DNA of 44,926 bases from assembly GCA_964472565.1 (NCBI GenBank), contig CAYYNB010000029.1, positions 1-44,926 on the forward strand, in the 5' to 3' direction. Below the pieces are notes generated by a model. That model was given only the letters and a program-made list of their open reading frames with translations. It was not told the DNA's origin and did no database searches. Numbering within the stretch: the first letter of the stretch is position 1; the number at the start of each line of letters is the position of its first letter. The position numbers and the translations under genes were made by a program. Source of the DNA: DATAMF01 sp964472565 (GTDB taxonomy: Bacteria > Chloroflexota > Anaerolineae > Aggregatilineales > Aggregatilineaceae). Shown piece by piece: positions 24,430-32,804 of the stretch.

Positions 24430-25469
24430 CCGTGCGTGGGGCCGACGGATCGTATTCCGTCCATATCGGGCCGCGCGTGTTAGTCGAGGAACTCCCGCGT
24501 TTTGTGTCCAGCCGCAGTTTTACCCGTGTGGCGGTTGTGACCAATACCACGCTGGCCCCGCTCTATGGTGAAGCCCTGGCCGCGCGCCTCCCCAACAGCT
24601 TTTTGATTCCCGTACCCGACGGCGAAGAGTTTAAAACCCTCGACACCGTAAATATGATCTACACCAACCTGCTCGAAGGCGGCGCGGATCGTTCCAGTGT
24701 GGTGATCGGCTTGGGCGGCGGTGTGATCGGAGATATGGCGGGTTTTGCGGCGGCGACCTATATGCGCGGTATCAGTTTTATTCAGGCTCCTACCAGCCTG
24801 CTCGCGATGGTCGATGCCAGCATCGGCGGTAAGGTCGGCGTCGATCTGCCCCAGGGCAAAAATCTGGTCGGCGCGTTCAAAGACCCCCTCGCCGTTTTTG
24901 CCGACACCGCGACTCTGCATACCCTGCCCGATGTCGAAAAACGCTGCGGTTTGGCCGAAGCCCTGAAATCTGCCCTGGTCGGTGATCCCGCGCTGTTCGA
25001 TCAGCTAGTGGAGCGCGGCCCTGAACCGCTGGTCGATACCATCGAACGTGCAGCAGCGGTTAAAGTCAAAATCGTCAGCGAAGATCGGCTCGAAAAAGGC
25101 ACCCGTGCCTTTTTGAATCTGGGCCACACTTTCGGCCATGCGCTCGAACTGGTCAGCAATTTCACCTGGCGGCACGGCGAAGCCGTCGCGCTGGGATTAG
25201 CGGCGGCGGTTCGTTTGTCAGCCTACCGTAAGCTCTGCGACAGTGGGCTGGTCGAAACCGTCGAACTCGCCCTGATGGAACTCAATCTCCCCGTGCGTTA
25301 CCGTGACTTTGCCCCGGCGACCTTGTGGGAAGCGATGGTCTACGACAAAAAATGGCACGGCGGCACCGCCAAATTTGTCCTGATGCAGTCCATCGGGGAG
25401 CCGGTGATCGTCGAAGGTGTCACCCGTGAAGAGGTGCTCCGCGTGCTGCACGAACTGCGGGAGTCCTGA
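24408..25469 (+). CDS. aroB: 3-dehydroquinate synthase
   Basis: Converts DAHP to 3-dehydroquinate with NAD and a divalent metal. 353 residues. Visible are the nucleotide-binding GLGGGVIGDMAGFAAATYMRG region, PTSLLAMVDASIGGKVGVD, the metal-site AEALKSALV, NLGHTFGHALE and HGEAVALGLAAA (Glu and two His metal ligands). It starts inside aroK and ends one base before the aroQ ATG. Confidence 0.95.
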   Translation: MEAARKLTVRGADGSYSVHIGPRVLVEELPRFVSSRSFTRVAVVTNTTLAPLYGEALAARLPNSFLIPVPDGEEFKTLDTVNMIYTNLLEGGADRSSVVIGLGGGVIGDMAGFAAATYMRGISFIQAPTSLLAMVDASIGGKVGVDLPQGKNLVGAFKDPLAVFADTATLHTLPDVEKRCGLAEALKSALVGDPALFDQLVERGPEPLVDTIERAAAVKVKIVSEDRLEKGTRAFLNLGHTFGHALELVSNFTWRHGEAVALGLAAAVRLSAYRKLCDSGLVETVELALMELNLPVRYRDFAPATLWEAMVYDKKWHGGTAKFVLMQSIGEPVIVEGVTREEVLRVLHELRES

Positions 25470-25470
25470 C

Positions 25471-25896
25471 ATGAACATTCTGGTGCTGAACGGCCCCAAC
25501 CTGAATCTGCTGGGCCTGCGCGAACCGGGCGTTTATGGGCATCTCACCCTGGATGACATTATTACTCGGCTCTCTGACTATGCGCAGTCGCGCGGCGTGA
25601 CGCTGCGTTTTGTCCAGAGTAATCACGAGGGCGGGTTAATCGACGCGCTCCATGAGGCCCGCACCTGGGCGCAGGGCGTGATCATCAATCCCGGCGGTTA
25701 TACCCATACCAGCGTGGCCCTGCGCGACGCGATCAGCGCGGTAGCCCTGCCCACCATCGAAATTCATCTCTCCAACATCCACGCCCGCGAATCCTTCCGC
25801 CACGTGTCGCTGACTGCGCCCGTCTGTCTCGGCCAGATTTGCGGCCTGGGTTGGATCGGCTACCGTCTCGCGCTGGAAGCACTGCTGGAGGCGTAA
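25471..25896 (+). CDS. aroQ: 3-dehydroquinate dehydratase, type II
   Basis: Dehydrates 3-dehydroquinate to 3-dehydroshikimate. 141 residues from the ATG one base after the aroB stop, with GGGAG seven bases upstream. Type II landmarks: NGPNLNLLG with the catalytic Arg/Tyr loop REPGVYG, QSNHEGGLID, INPGGYTHTSVALRDA, and EIHLSNIHARESFRH with the catalytic His. Last gene of the aro operon, completing the seven common steps from DAHP to chorismate. No clear intrinsic terminator follows immediately. Confidence 0.94.
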   Translation: MNILVLNGPNLNLLGLREPGVYGHLTLDDIITRLSDYAQSRGVTLRFVQSNHEGGLIDALHEARTWAQGVIINPGGYTHTSVALRDAISAVALPTIEIHLSNIHARESFRHVSLTAPVCLGQICGLGWIGYRLALEALLEA

Positions 25897-25929
25897 GCTT
25901 GGGATAAAGAAAATAGTGGCGCAGCATGA

Positions 25930-26030
25930 TTAACCATCGAAGTTCACCATCCAAGTTAGTATCTCAATGGTGATGACAATCTTGAACATTTGTGCTATCC
26001 TGTATATGGCACCGCGCACTTTTCAAAACC
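25930..26030 (+). promoter_or_regulatory. Iteron-promoter module, copy A
   Basis: About 100 bp aligning almost without gaps to 44613-44712. It opens with 13-bp iterons TTAACCATCGAAG and TTCACCATCCAAG plus a degenerate third, followed by -35 ATGACA (25973-25978), 17 bases, and an extended -10 TGC-TATCCT (25993-26001). Iterons abutting a -35 suggest an activator or repressor binding in tandem. Transcription would start near 26008 and run into the Cys-rich gene at 26156. Confidence 0.65.
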
Positions 26031-26044
26031 CAGATCAACAACTC

Positions 26045-26120
26045 GCGTCGCGAAATCGGGTTTCGCGTCGCCAATTTAACCTTTTTTCCCCGTGAGACGT
26101 CGTCAAGGGGAGGGCGGGAT
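26045..26120 (+). other. Structured 5' leader of the Cys-rich gene
   Basis: An 11-bp stem with one T-T mismatch (GCGTCGCGAAA at 26045-26055 against 26061-26071, loop TCGGG) is followed by a T-rich patch and a second hairpin CCCC (26088-26091)/GGGG (26107-26110), then GGGCGGGAT. The second element resembles 44824-44858 of the other module copy. No known riboswitch class was recognised. Confidence 0.4.
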
Positions 26121-26155
26121 AGACTGGAAATTTTTCGGCAAACAAAGGCAATGGT

Positions 26156-26620
26156 ATGGATCAAAAGCACGTTCCCGAAGCCATGAACCAGGAGCAGGTT
26201 CAAAATATCCTGAAGTTTATCGATGCCACGCAAAGCGAACCCACCAAACGCGCCATCTTCAGCCAGTTAGGGCGCGAATGTTTTGCCTGTGGTCCCCATG
26301 CCGAACATCTTGCTCCCTTCAAGGCCAATGTGCAGGCGTTTCTCGACATCATCAACGTCGAGCACAAATCAAAATATTGGGAAAGTTTATCTTTGTCTGA
26401 GAATCAAACCGAGCTGGTTTTGACCGGGCGCAAAGTCGAGGGCTGCGCGTGTGCCTTCGCGGATTGCAGTCAGCCCCCGCTGTCCTTGTGCCACTACTGC
26501 TGCAAGCTGTTCCAGGAAATGTATTTTAAAACCTTATTCAACCGTGAAGTCGAAGTCGAGATCACCGAAGCCTTTTTGTTAGGCCACGAGCGTTGTAGCA
26601 CGATTGTCCGGTTTCGCTGA
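26156..26620 (+). CDS. Cys-rich protein of unknown function
   Basis: 154 residues; AAAGG lies seven bases before the ATG. Nine cysteines: C42, C45 (ECFACG), then C97, C99, C104, C112, C115, C116 (CAC-x4-C-x7-C-x2-CC), and C147 near the end (GHERCSTIVRF). No signal peptide or membrane segment is visible, so a cytoplasmic metal or Fe-S site is likely. The C-terminal pattern (acidic strand, then G-x2-x-C-x3-I) recalls small-molecule-binding V4R-like or L-2-amino-thiazoline hydrolase-like families, but I cannot assign it. Expressed from the iteron promoter that also occurs at the right end of the window. Confidence 0.7.
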   Translation: MDQKHVPEAMNQEQVQNILKFIDATQSEPTKRAIFSQLGRECFACGPHAEHLAPFKANVQAFLDIINVEHKSKYWESLSLSENQTELVLTGRKVEGCACAFADCSQPPLSLCHYCCKLFQEMYFKTLFNREVEVEITEAFLLGHERCSTIVRFR

Positions 26621-26631
26621 TCGCGGGTGAT

Positions 26632-27414
26632 TTATGGCTTCGTGCCGATCACCTGCTCGACAAAATGCGCAATCGAGCTGAAATATTGCTCCGGCCCATA
26701 AAACAGCAGATCGTTGTGCCCGGCGTTGGCAATCCGTAGAATCTGCTTGGTTCCCGCTGCCGACGCATCATACAGCGCCTGCCCATGATTCACATGGATC
26801 AGACTGTCTTCTTCGCCATGTATCACCAGCAGCGGCAGTTTGATCTCTTTGATTTTGTCCAGGTTCCCAATCGGATCAGGTATGCCGGTCAGCGCTTCAG
26901 TCGGCAGTCCCAACCGTGCCAGCAGCCGCAGCGTGTTCGAGAATCCGCTTTCGATAATCAGCCCTTTAAATCGTTCGGGGTATTGGTGCGCCGCCTGAAT
27001 CGCGCACACACTGCCCAAAGATCGCCCCATCAGCAGCAGCGGAATGTCATTTTTTAAGATCGTGGGCAGCGCTTTCACCACCGCGTCCACATCCGACAAC
27101 AGTGCGCTGAAGCTTGGCTCGCCGCTGCTCCACCCGTAACCCCGGTAATCCACCACCATCAGCGACACGCCTGCCTGCTGAAAATCGGGCGCAAACCCAT
27201 CATAATCGCTGGCAATTTCGCCGTTCCCATGAAAATACAACAGCACAGGCGCATCCGTCTTTTTCTGGTACAGCCGGTAGCCCAGCACCACATCCCCATC
27301 CGTGGGAATCGTCCCATCCGTCACATAATCGAGGTGTGAAGTACCGGGCTGTGCGGGTCGCGGATAAAACAGCGTTGACAGAATCATCGGATGATCAAGG
27401 ATGTTCACGTTCAT
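26632..27414 (-). CDS. Alpha/beta hydrolase (serine aminopeptidase/BEM46-like)
   Basis: 260 residues from the ATG at 27414, preceded by GGAGGT five bases upstream; it starts one base after the stop of the DHDPS-family gene, so the two form an operon. Motifs: YFHGNGE (oxyanion loop, 60-66), nucleophile S132 in GRSLGS, D203 in HGEEDSLI and H233 in AGHNDLL, a full catalytic triad. The HGNGE and SLGS signatures resemble BEM46/YqkD-type lipid or peptide hydrolases. No signal peptide. Substrate unknown. Confidence 0.85.
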   Translation of the reverse strand: MNVNILDHPMILSTLFYPRPAQPGTSHLDYVTDGTIPTDGDVVLGYRLYQKKTDAPVLLYFHGNGEIASDYDGFAPDFQQAGVSLMVVDYRGYGWSSGEPSFSALLSDVDAVVKALPTILKNDIPLLLMGRSLGSVCAIQAAHQYPERFKGLIIESGFSNTLRLLARLGLPTEALTGIPDPIGNLDKIKEIKLPLLVIHGEEDSLIHVNHGQALYDASAAGTKQILRIANAGHNDLLFYGPEQYFSSIAHFVEQVIGTKP

Positions 27415-27415
27415 C

Positions 27416-28309
27416 TCACACCTCCACACCTACCCGCCGCAGCAGGGCTTTCAACTCACTGCGCTGCGTATCGTTCAAGGGTCGAATCGGGCGGCGCGTC
27501 GGTCCCGCTGGTAAGCCCATCAGATTCAGCGCTTCCTTCACCGGAACCGGATACGAGCCAAAACGCAGCAGTCCGTCGCGCAGCACCGAAATTTTATCCT
27601 GCAATTCCCGCGCTCGTGAATGATCGCCCGCGCCAAACGCATCATACACCCCTCGGAACAATGCCGGAACGACATTGGCCGACAGCGCGACAGCGCCCGT
27701 TGCGCCGTAACACAACCCGCCATAAAACAGCGAATCACGTCCCACAAACACCTGGAATTCGGGCGGACAGGCGCGAATAATCGCGGCGGTTTCCGCCAGA
27801 TCGCCGCTGGAATCTTTCACGCCGATAAAATGTGGAATATCCTTCGCCAGCCGTGCCAGCGTGTCCGGCGCAATCTTTACGCCCCCCGTTCGGCTCGGAT
27901 TCGAATACGCCAGTATCGGAACCGTCACCGCCGCCGCCACATCCGCGTAATGTGCATACAGTTCGTCCTGCGATGGTGTTACAAAATACGGAGTAATGAT
28001 CGACACGGCACTTGCGCCGCCGCGTTCGGCCTGCTGTGTCAGGATGATCGTGTCTCGCGTGGTGATCGCCCCCGTCCCCGCGATCACCGGCACCCGCCCG
28101 TTCACTGCCGCAAGTGTGGCATCCAGCAGCGCGGCTTTTTCCGCCGCCGACAGCGTGAACGATTCGCCCTGGCTGCCCGCCACAAACACACCATGCACCC
28201 CGCCCGCCAAAACATGCTCAACCAGTGCTGGAAGTGCGGCCAGGTTCAATGCTTCGTCAGCCTGAAAAGGAGTAACCAGCGGCGGAATGATTCCCTGAAA
28301 ACGTGCCAT
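27416..28309 (-). CDS. DHDPS/N-acetylneuraminate lyase-family aldolase
   Basis: 297 residues with the (beta/alpha)8 barrel features of class I aldolases: GVFVAGSQGESFTL in place of the GTTGE pyruvate-carboxylate motif, Y in ILAYSNPSRTG (the proton-relay Tyr) and Schiff-base Lys in FIGVKDSSGD. Members condense or cleave pyruvate-containing substrates (dihydrodipicolinate, sialic acid, keto-deoxy sugar acids). The altered GSQGE motif and the hydrolase neighbour make true lysine-pathway DapA uncertain, and a catabolic aldolase is as likely. Tandem TTGTGCCT repeats lie just upstream of its start. Confidence 0.82.
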   Translation of the reverse strand: MARFQGIIPPLVTPFQADEALNLAALPALVEHVLAGGVHGVFVAGSQGESFTLSAAEKAALLDATLAAVNGRVPVIAGTGAITTRDTIILTQQAERGGASAVSIITPYFVTPSQDELYAHYADVAAAVTVPILAYSNPSRTGGVKIAPDTLARLAKDIPHFIGVKDSSGDLAETAAIIRACPPEFQVFVGRDSLFYGGLCYGATGAVALSANVVPALFRGVYDAFGAGDHSRARELQDKISVLRDGLLRFGSYPVPVKEALNLMGLPAGPTRRPIRPLNDTQRSELKALLRRVGVEV

Positions 28310-28332
28310 GATGGATCAATCCTGTGGAATGG

Positions 28333-28376
28333 TTGTGCCTGTTGTGCCTACAGTGTCTATTGTGCCTGTGCAGGCA
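28333..28376. repeat. 9-bp tandem repeats and an inverted repeat in a divergent gap
   Basis: TTGTGCCTG-like units start at 28333, 28342, 28351 (degenerate) and 28360, followed by TGCCTG/CAGGCA (28363-28376), a 6-bp inverted repeat. The array begins 24 bases upstream of the minus-strand aldolase start and 72 bases before the plus-strand nucleotidyltransferase end of the gap. It could be an operator or just a simple repeat. Confidence 0.55.
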
Positions 28377-28447
28377 AGTATAACAGAATTCGCGGGAAGT
28401 GGATCGCTGGCGGATAATCAGCGTTTTAAAATCTCCAAAGGTGCGCC

Positions 28448-29260
28448 ATGATCACCATCCCACAACCGGTCCAGACCATCGCTTCCTATTTTGCCACAAT
28501 CCCTGATGTGGTTGCCGTCGCCTTAGGCGGTTCCCTGACCACCCAGGCCGCCGATTCTTTCTCCGATTTCGATCTCTACATCTACAGCCACCAGGAAATT
28601 CTACCCACGATCCGTGCCTCGATTGCATCCCAACTGGCTGATCCCGCCCACCCCATCGAAATCAACAATCCCTATTGGGGATCCGAAGACGCCTGGATCG
28701 AAAAACAGTCCGGCATCAAAGCCGATCTGGTCTACTGGTCGCCCGCCTGGATCGAAGAACAGTTGAATCATGTGCTGGTCAAACATCAGGTTTCAACCGG
28801 ATACTCGACCTGTTTCTGGCACACCCTGCTTTATTCGACTCCGGTTTTTGACCGCACCGGATGGTTCGCCCTGCTCCAGCAGCAAGCCAGACAGCCCTAC
28901 CCCGACGCCTTACGGAGCGCCATCATCCGGCACAATTACCCCGTGCTGCGTCATGCCATCCCGGCTTACCGCAATCAGATCGCCTTAGCCATCGCCCGCC
29001 GCGATCACATCAGTCTGAACCACCGCCTCGCCGCCTTGCTGGCCAGTTACTTTGATGTGATCTTCGCCGTGAATCGTGTCCCCAATCCCGGCGAAAAACG
29101 CATGCTTCAGCGCGCCCATCAACTCTGCACCCGCCTTCCCCATGCGCTGGATGAGCAGATCGAGGCGGTGTTGGGTTGCGATCCATCGACCACCCTCACG
29201 CACCTTGATGCGCTGCTCGATTCGCTTGACCAGTTTTTGCGGTCAGAAGCGCTGATCTAG
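28448..29260 (+). CDS. Nucleotidyltransferase-fold (MNT/DUF4037-like) protein
   Basis: 270 residues. The polymerase-beta-like nucleotidyltransferase motif is clear: GGS (27-29) followed by DFD (D40, D42) in ALGGSLTTQAADSFSDFDLYIY. A helical region after about 130 resembles the C-terminal domain of aminoglycoside adenylyltransferase-like and DUF4037 proteins. It should transfer a nucleotide to a small molecule or protein; the target is unknown. Its stop overlaps the convergent patatin gene by 4 bases. Confidence 0.75.
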   Translation: MITIPQPVQTIASYFATIPDVVAVALGGSLTTQAADSFSDFDLYIYSHQEILPTIRASIASQLADPAHPIEINNPYWGSEDAWIEKQSGIKADLVYWSPAWIEEQLNHVLVKHQVSTGYSTCFWHTLLYSTPVFDRTGWFALLQQQARQPYPDALRSAIIRHNYPVLRHAIPAYRNQIALAIARRDHISLNHRLAALLASYFDVIFAVNRVPNPGEKRMLQRAHQLCTRLPHALDEQIEAVLGCDPSTTLTHLDALLDSLDQFLRSEALI

Positions 29261-30114
29261 TCCGGTGTCTCAACCACCAGTTCTTTGATCGAATCCAGGC
29301 GGCGTGTCGCCTCTTCGATGCCAGCCAGCAGCGGCCCTTCGACATCCTTAAAATCCAGTGAGCCGTAATTTTCGACATGGGGCCGCAGCAGGACATCCGG
29401 CGGATCAGCTTGCAGGCGCGATTCGTGCAGATGCCAGGTCATGATTCGCACCGAGCGCCAGATCGCAGCCATCATACTGGGCGGCTTGTTCATATTCCCG
29501 GTGTTGAAAAACGGCACGCCCATTCCCATGATCGCCCCCAGCGGATCCACCCAGGGACTGTCACATTCCAGCGGTGGGTAAATATCGACGGCGATAATTT
29601 TGTCTACCTGCTCTTGGCGTGCCACATGCACACACAGGCTGTCGATCACGCCGCCATCCGCCAGTTTCATTTCCTCATGATCCACCGGCGGAAAAACCGC
29701 TGGCATTGCGCTGGTTGCCAGTAATGCGGGCAGCAGCGGCCCGGAACGCAGATAGACCTCGTGCCCGTGCAGCATATCTACCGCCGTCACAATCAACGGA
29801 ATTCGCAGTTCTTCAAAGGTTTTGTTTTCGCCCAAAAAATGAGCAATCCATTTGCGCAGTGTGCGCTGGCGAGCGCGTGAACTGAACAGATGGGTGCTGA
29901 AGAGCGATGAAATATTGCGCAGCCGTTCGACATGCCGCGCCATTTCCAACAGATCCACCCCCGACGCAAACAGCGCGCCGATCAACCCTCCCATACTGGT
30001 CCCGACGATCAAATCAATCGGGATATGTTCATGGGCCAGCACTTCCAAAACGCCGATGTGCGCAATACCGCGACTTCCCCCACCGCCTAAAACCAGTCCG
30101 ATCTTGGGCCGCAT
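29257..30114 (-). CDS. Patatin-like phospholipase (RssA type)
   Basis: 285 residues. The patatin Ser-Asp dyad is complete: oxyanion loop GGGGSRG (10-16), nucleophile S40 in GTSMG and D153 in ADGGVID. A bacterial RssA-like protein without a signal peptide, so cytoplasmic and probably a lysophospholipase or acyl hydrolase. It begins two bases after the stop of the hydrolase-acyl-CoA synthetase fusion (GAGGGG ribosome binding site inside that gene's end), so the two are one operon. Together they could release and activate fatty acids, which is inference. Confidence 0.88.
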   Translation of the reverse strand: MRPKIGLVLGGGGSRGIAHIGVLEVLAHEHIPIDLIVGTSMGGLIGALFASGVDLLEMARHVERLRNISSLFSTHLFSSRARQRTLRKWIAHFLGENKTFEELRIPLIVTAVDMLHGHEVYLRSGPLLPALLATSAMPAVFPPVDHEEMKLADGGVIDSLCVHVARQEQVDKIIAVDIYPPLECDSPWVDPLGAIMGMGVPFFNTGNMNKPPSMMAAIWRSVRIMTWHLHESRLQADPPDVLLRPHVENYGSLDFKDVEGPLLAGIEEATRRLDSIKELVVETPD

Positions 30115-30116
30115 CT

Positions 30117-32630
30117 TTACCCCTCAGATTTCTGTTCAACCAGCAATCGACGAATAACTTTCCCGACAAACGATTTCGGTAACTCCTCGCGGAACTCAAT
30201 ATCCCACGGAATTGCATATTCTTCTAAGCGGTGTTTACACAGGTCGAGCAATTCCTGCTTCGACAAATGGGTGCCCGGTCGCGGCACCACAAAGGCTTTG
30301 ACCTTCTGGCCCTGTCCGGCGCTTTCGACCCCCACCACCGCCACTTCCAGCACTTTTGTGTTTTCGTACAGCACTTCTTCCACATCCCGCGGATACACGC
30401 TGTATTTCCCGGCTAAAATCGTATCGCGCTTGCGGCCAATGATCTGCACATATCCATCCGCGTCCATCACCGCCACATCGCCCGTATACAACCAGCCATC
30501 TTTTAGAATCGATTCCGGGGTAGCATCTTCCGGTTCAGGACTCCAGTAGCCTTTCATCACCTGCGGCCCCTTGACCGCCAGTTCCCCGATCTGTCCTACC
30601 GGCAGATCGACGCCCGTCGCCAGATCGACAATTTTTGCATCTGTATTCGGGAGCGGTACGCCAATCGACCCCACCTTGCGCGCCCCGAACAGCGGGTTGG
30701 CATGGGTGAGCGGGCCGGCTTCCGTGAGGCCGTAACTTTCCACCAGCCGCCCGCGCGTCAGTTTTTCAAATTCTTCCTGCACTTCAACCGGAAGTGGAGC
30801 CGCCCCGCTGATACAGGCTTTGATCGACGCCAGCCCATAAACGCGGATATTCGGAACGTGGTTGATGGCATTGTACATCGACGGCACACCGGGAAAAATC
30901 GTCGGGCGATACTTGCGAATATGGCTGAGTACCTGATCTAGTTCAAACACCGGCAGCAGAACAATCGTCGCGCCCAGTGCAATCGGCATATTCATCGCGC
31001 TGGTCATGCCATAACTGTGCATCAGTGGCAGCACCGATACAAACACTTCTTTCCCGTAGTTCAGTCCTGGAATCCAGTGGCGCGTCTGGAGCGCGTTCGC
31101 CACCAGATTACTGTGCGTTAGCACAACCCCTCTCGGCAGATCAGCGGTTCCGCTGGTATACGCAATGACGGCAATATCTTGCCATGACACCGGAACTTCC
31201 GGCTCCATGATGGGCTGATCCCGCATCAGATCGTTCATCATCCGCCCCAGTTCGCGGATATGCTGTTCATCTTCGTAGATCGGTTCTTCCTGCCCCCAGC
31301 GTGCCGCCAGCTTTTTATAGGTGCTGGCGGTAATCACATTCCGCAGATCCGCCAAAACAATAGCCTGAATCTGCGTTTGTTCTTTGACTTCTTGCGCCAT
31401 CTGGTCAAAGGCGGTCAGCGTCACCAGCACCCGCGCGTTGGTTTCATGCACCTGCTTCACAATATCGCCCGCCTGCACATCCGGGCTGGGCAAAACCGCA
31501 ATCGCTCCCACCTTGAGCGTTGCATAATAGGCGATAATCATTTGTGGTACGTTGGGCAGCACGATCATCACTCGATCACCGGGCATAATCCCCATATCAC
31601 ACAGCGCATGAGCAAACTGGTTAACCTGCGTGTTAAGCTGGGCATAACTGATTCGCGTCCCATAAAAAACAATCGCGTCCCGTTTCGGCACCCAATCGGC
31701 GGCGCTTTCCAAAAATTTATGCAGCGGTTGGCGTGGAATCGGAATCGTATAAGGTGTTTCGGGGCTGTAGTTGATCAGCCAGGGCCGCCGCGATACGAGA
31801 TCAAATCGTGTACCGCGATCCCGCCATGACGTCCGGCTGTTTTCTTTGATAAAACGTTCCATCGCGCGGTTCACGGCTTCGTGACGTTCCAACTGCACTT
31901 TATGTTTGGCCGATCCCACATCATAAATTTCCGCTCCGGGAATCATCTGGCCCACTTCTTCATAAACCTTGTGCGGAAAATAGTTATCGCTTTCGCCTGT
32001 AATGAGCAGCGTCGGCGTTTTTATATTGCGCAGCAGCGACCATCCCTGCCAATAGCGCATCGTGTTCAGCATCATCCGCTTCATCACGTGCAGTTCGGCA
32101 TTCCAGCGTGGGCGGTAATCCCAGAAGGGACGGTAGACCGTGTTCGGAATCCGGTAGGCCCATTCCACCCAGCGCGGCAGCGGATATTCACCGGCGGTTG
32201 CCACCAGAATCAGTTTTTCGAGCCGTTCGGGATAAACATTGGCATATTCCACACAGATCGAACCGCCAAATGAATGCCCCACCAGCACAAATCGATCCGG
32301 CAGATTCAGTTGCTCCACGATCAGATGCAGATCGGCGATCAGTTCGTCCATCGTATAATCGGTATGCGGCGCGTCACTCTGCCCATGTCCGCGCAGGTCC
32401 GGCACCACCACCCGGTAATCACGCGCAAAATAATTGATCTGGTACTCCCATGTTTCTGCACATCCGGCATACCCGTGAACCAGCAGAATGGTCTGCTCCA
32501 CTTCTTCGGGCCGCAGATCGATCACACTGAGTTCGTGGCCTGGAAGCCCCGGAATAGACACACTGACGCGGTAGAGGTTGAAGTCCAGTTGAATGGCGGT
32601 GCGTTTGAGGCCTCGCAGTTTTTTCTTCAT
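30117..32630 (-). CDS. Alpha/beta-hydrolase fused to AMP-binding acyl-CoA synthetase
   Basis: 837 residues with two enzymes in one chain. Residues about 30-265 form an alpha/beta hydrolase with HGYAGC (oxyanion loop), S120 in GHSFGG, D215 in GESDNYF and H243 or H250 as the general base. Residues about 300-837 are an ANL-family ligase: P-loop YTSGTADLPRGV (491-502, unusual ADLPR instead of TGxPK), YGLTEAGP (633-640), YTGD (715-718), hinge GRKRDTI (733-739) and catalytic K824 in FVGKVIRR. It would cleave an acyl ester and activate the acid as a CoA thioester. The patatin gene follows two bases later. Confidence 0.88.
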   Translation of the reverse strand: MKKKLRGLKRTAIQLDFNLYRVSVSIPGLPGHELSVIDLRPEEVEQTILLVHGYAGCAETWEYQINYFARDYRVVVPDLRGHGQSDAPHTDYTMDELIADLHLIVEQLNLPDRFVLVGHSFGGSICVEYANVYPERLEKLILVATAGEYPLPRWVEWAYRIPNTVYRPFWDYRPRWNAELHVMKRMMLNTMRYWQGWSLLRNIKTPTLLITGESDNYFPHKVYEEVGQMIPGAEIYDVGSAKHKVQLERHEAVNRAMERFIKENSRTSWRDRGTRFDLVSRRPWLINYSPETPYTIPIPRQPLHKFLESAADWVPKRDAIVFYGTRISYAQLNTQVNQFAHALCDMGIMPGDRVMIVLPNVPQMIIAYYATLKVGAIAVLPSPDVQAGDIVKQVHETNARVLVTLTAFDQMAQEVKEQTQIQAIVLADLRNVITASTYKKLAARWGQEEPIYEDEQHIRELGRMMNDLMRDQPIMEPEVPVSWQDIAVIAYTSGTADLPRGVVLTHSNLVANALQTRHWIPGLNYGKEVFVSVLPLMHSYGMTSAMNMPIALGATIVLLPVFELDQVLSHIRKYRPTIFPGVPSMYNAINHVPNIRVYGLASIKACISGAAPLPVEVQEEFEKLTRGRLVESYGLTEAGPLTHANPLFGARKVGSIGVPLPNTDAKIVDLATGVDLPVGQIGELAVKGPQVMKGYWSPEPEDATPESILKDGWLYTGDVAVMDADGYVQIIGRKRDTILAGKYSVYPRDVEEVLYENTKVLEVAVVGVESAGQGQKVKAFVVPRPGTHLSKQELLDLCKHRLEEYAIPWDIEFREELPKSFVGKVIRRLLVEQKSEG

Positions 32631-32707
32631 CCTGTCATTTCCAATCTGGCTTCCAGATTACAATTATTGTAGAACACGCCGGTTTGTGAGCCAAGCTAAC
32701 GAACCGC

Positions 32708-32736
32708 TTGCCTACATCCCGATACCGGATTATATT
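32708..32736 (+). promoter_or_regulatory. Promoter of the sugar ABC transporter operon
   Basis: TTGCCT (32708-32713), a 17-base spacer and TATATT (32731-32736), a good sigma-70-type pair 69 bases before the binding-protein start. Confidence 0.55.
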
Positions 32737-32804
32737 CATTACTACGTCTACTTTGACGCTACTTAAAAGTTTTCTACCTACGATTAGTTCTAGGAGGAAT
32801 CGCT

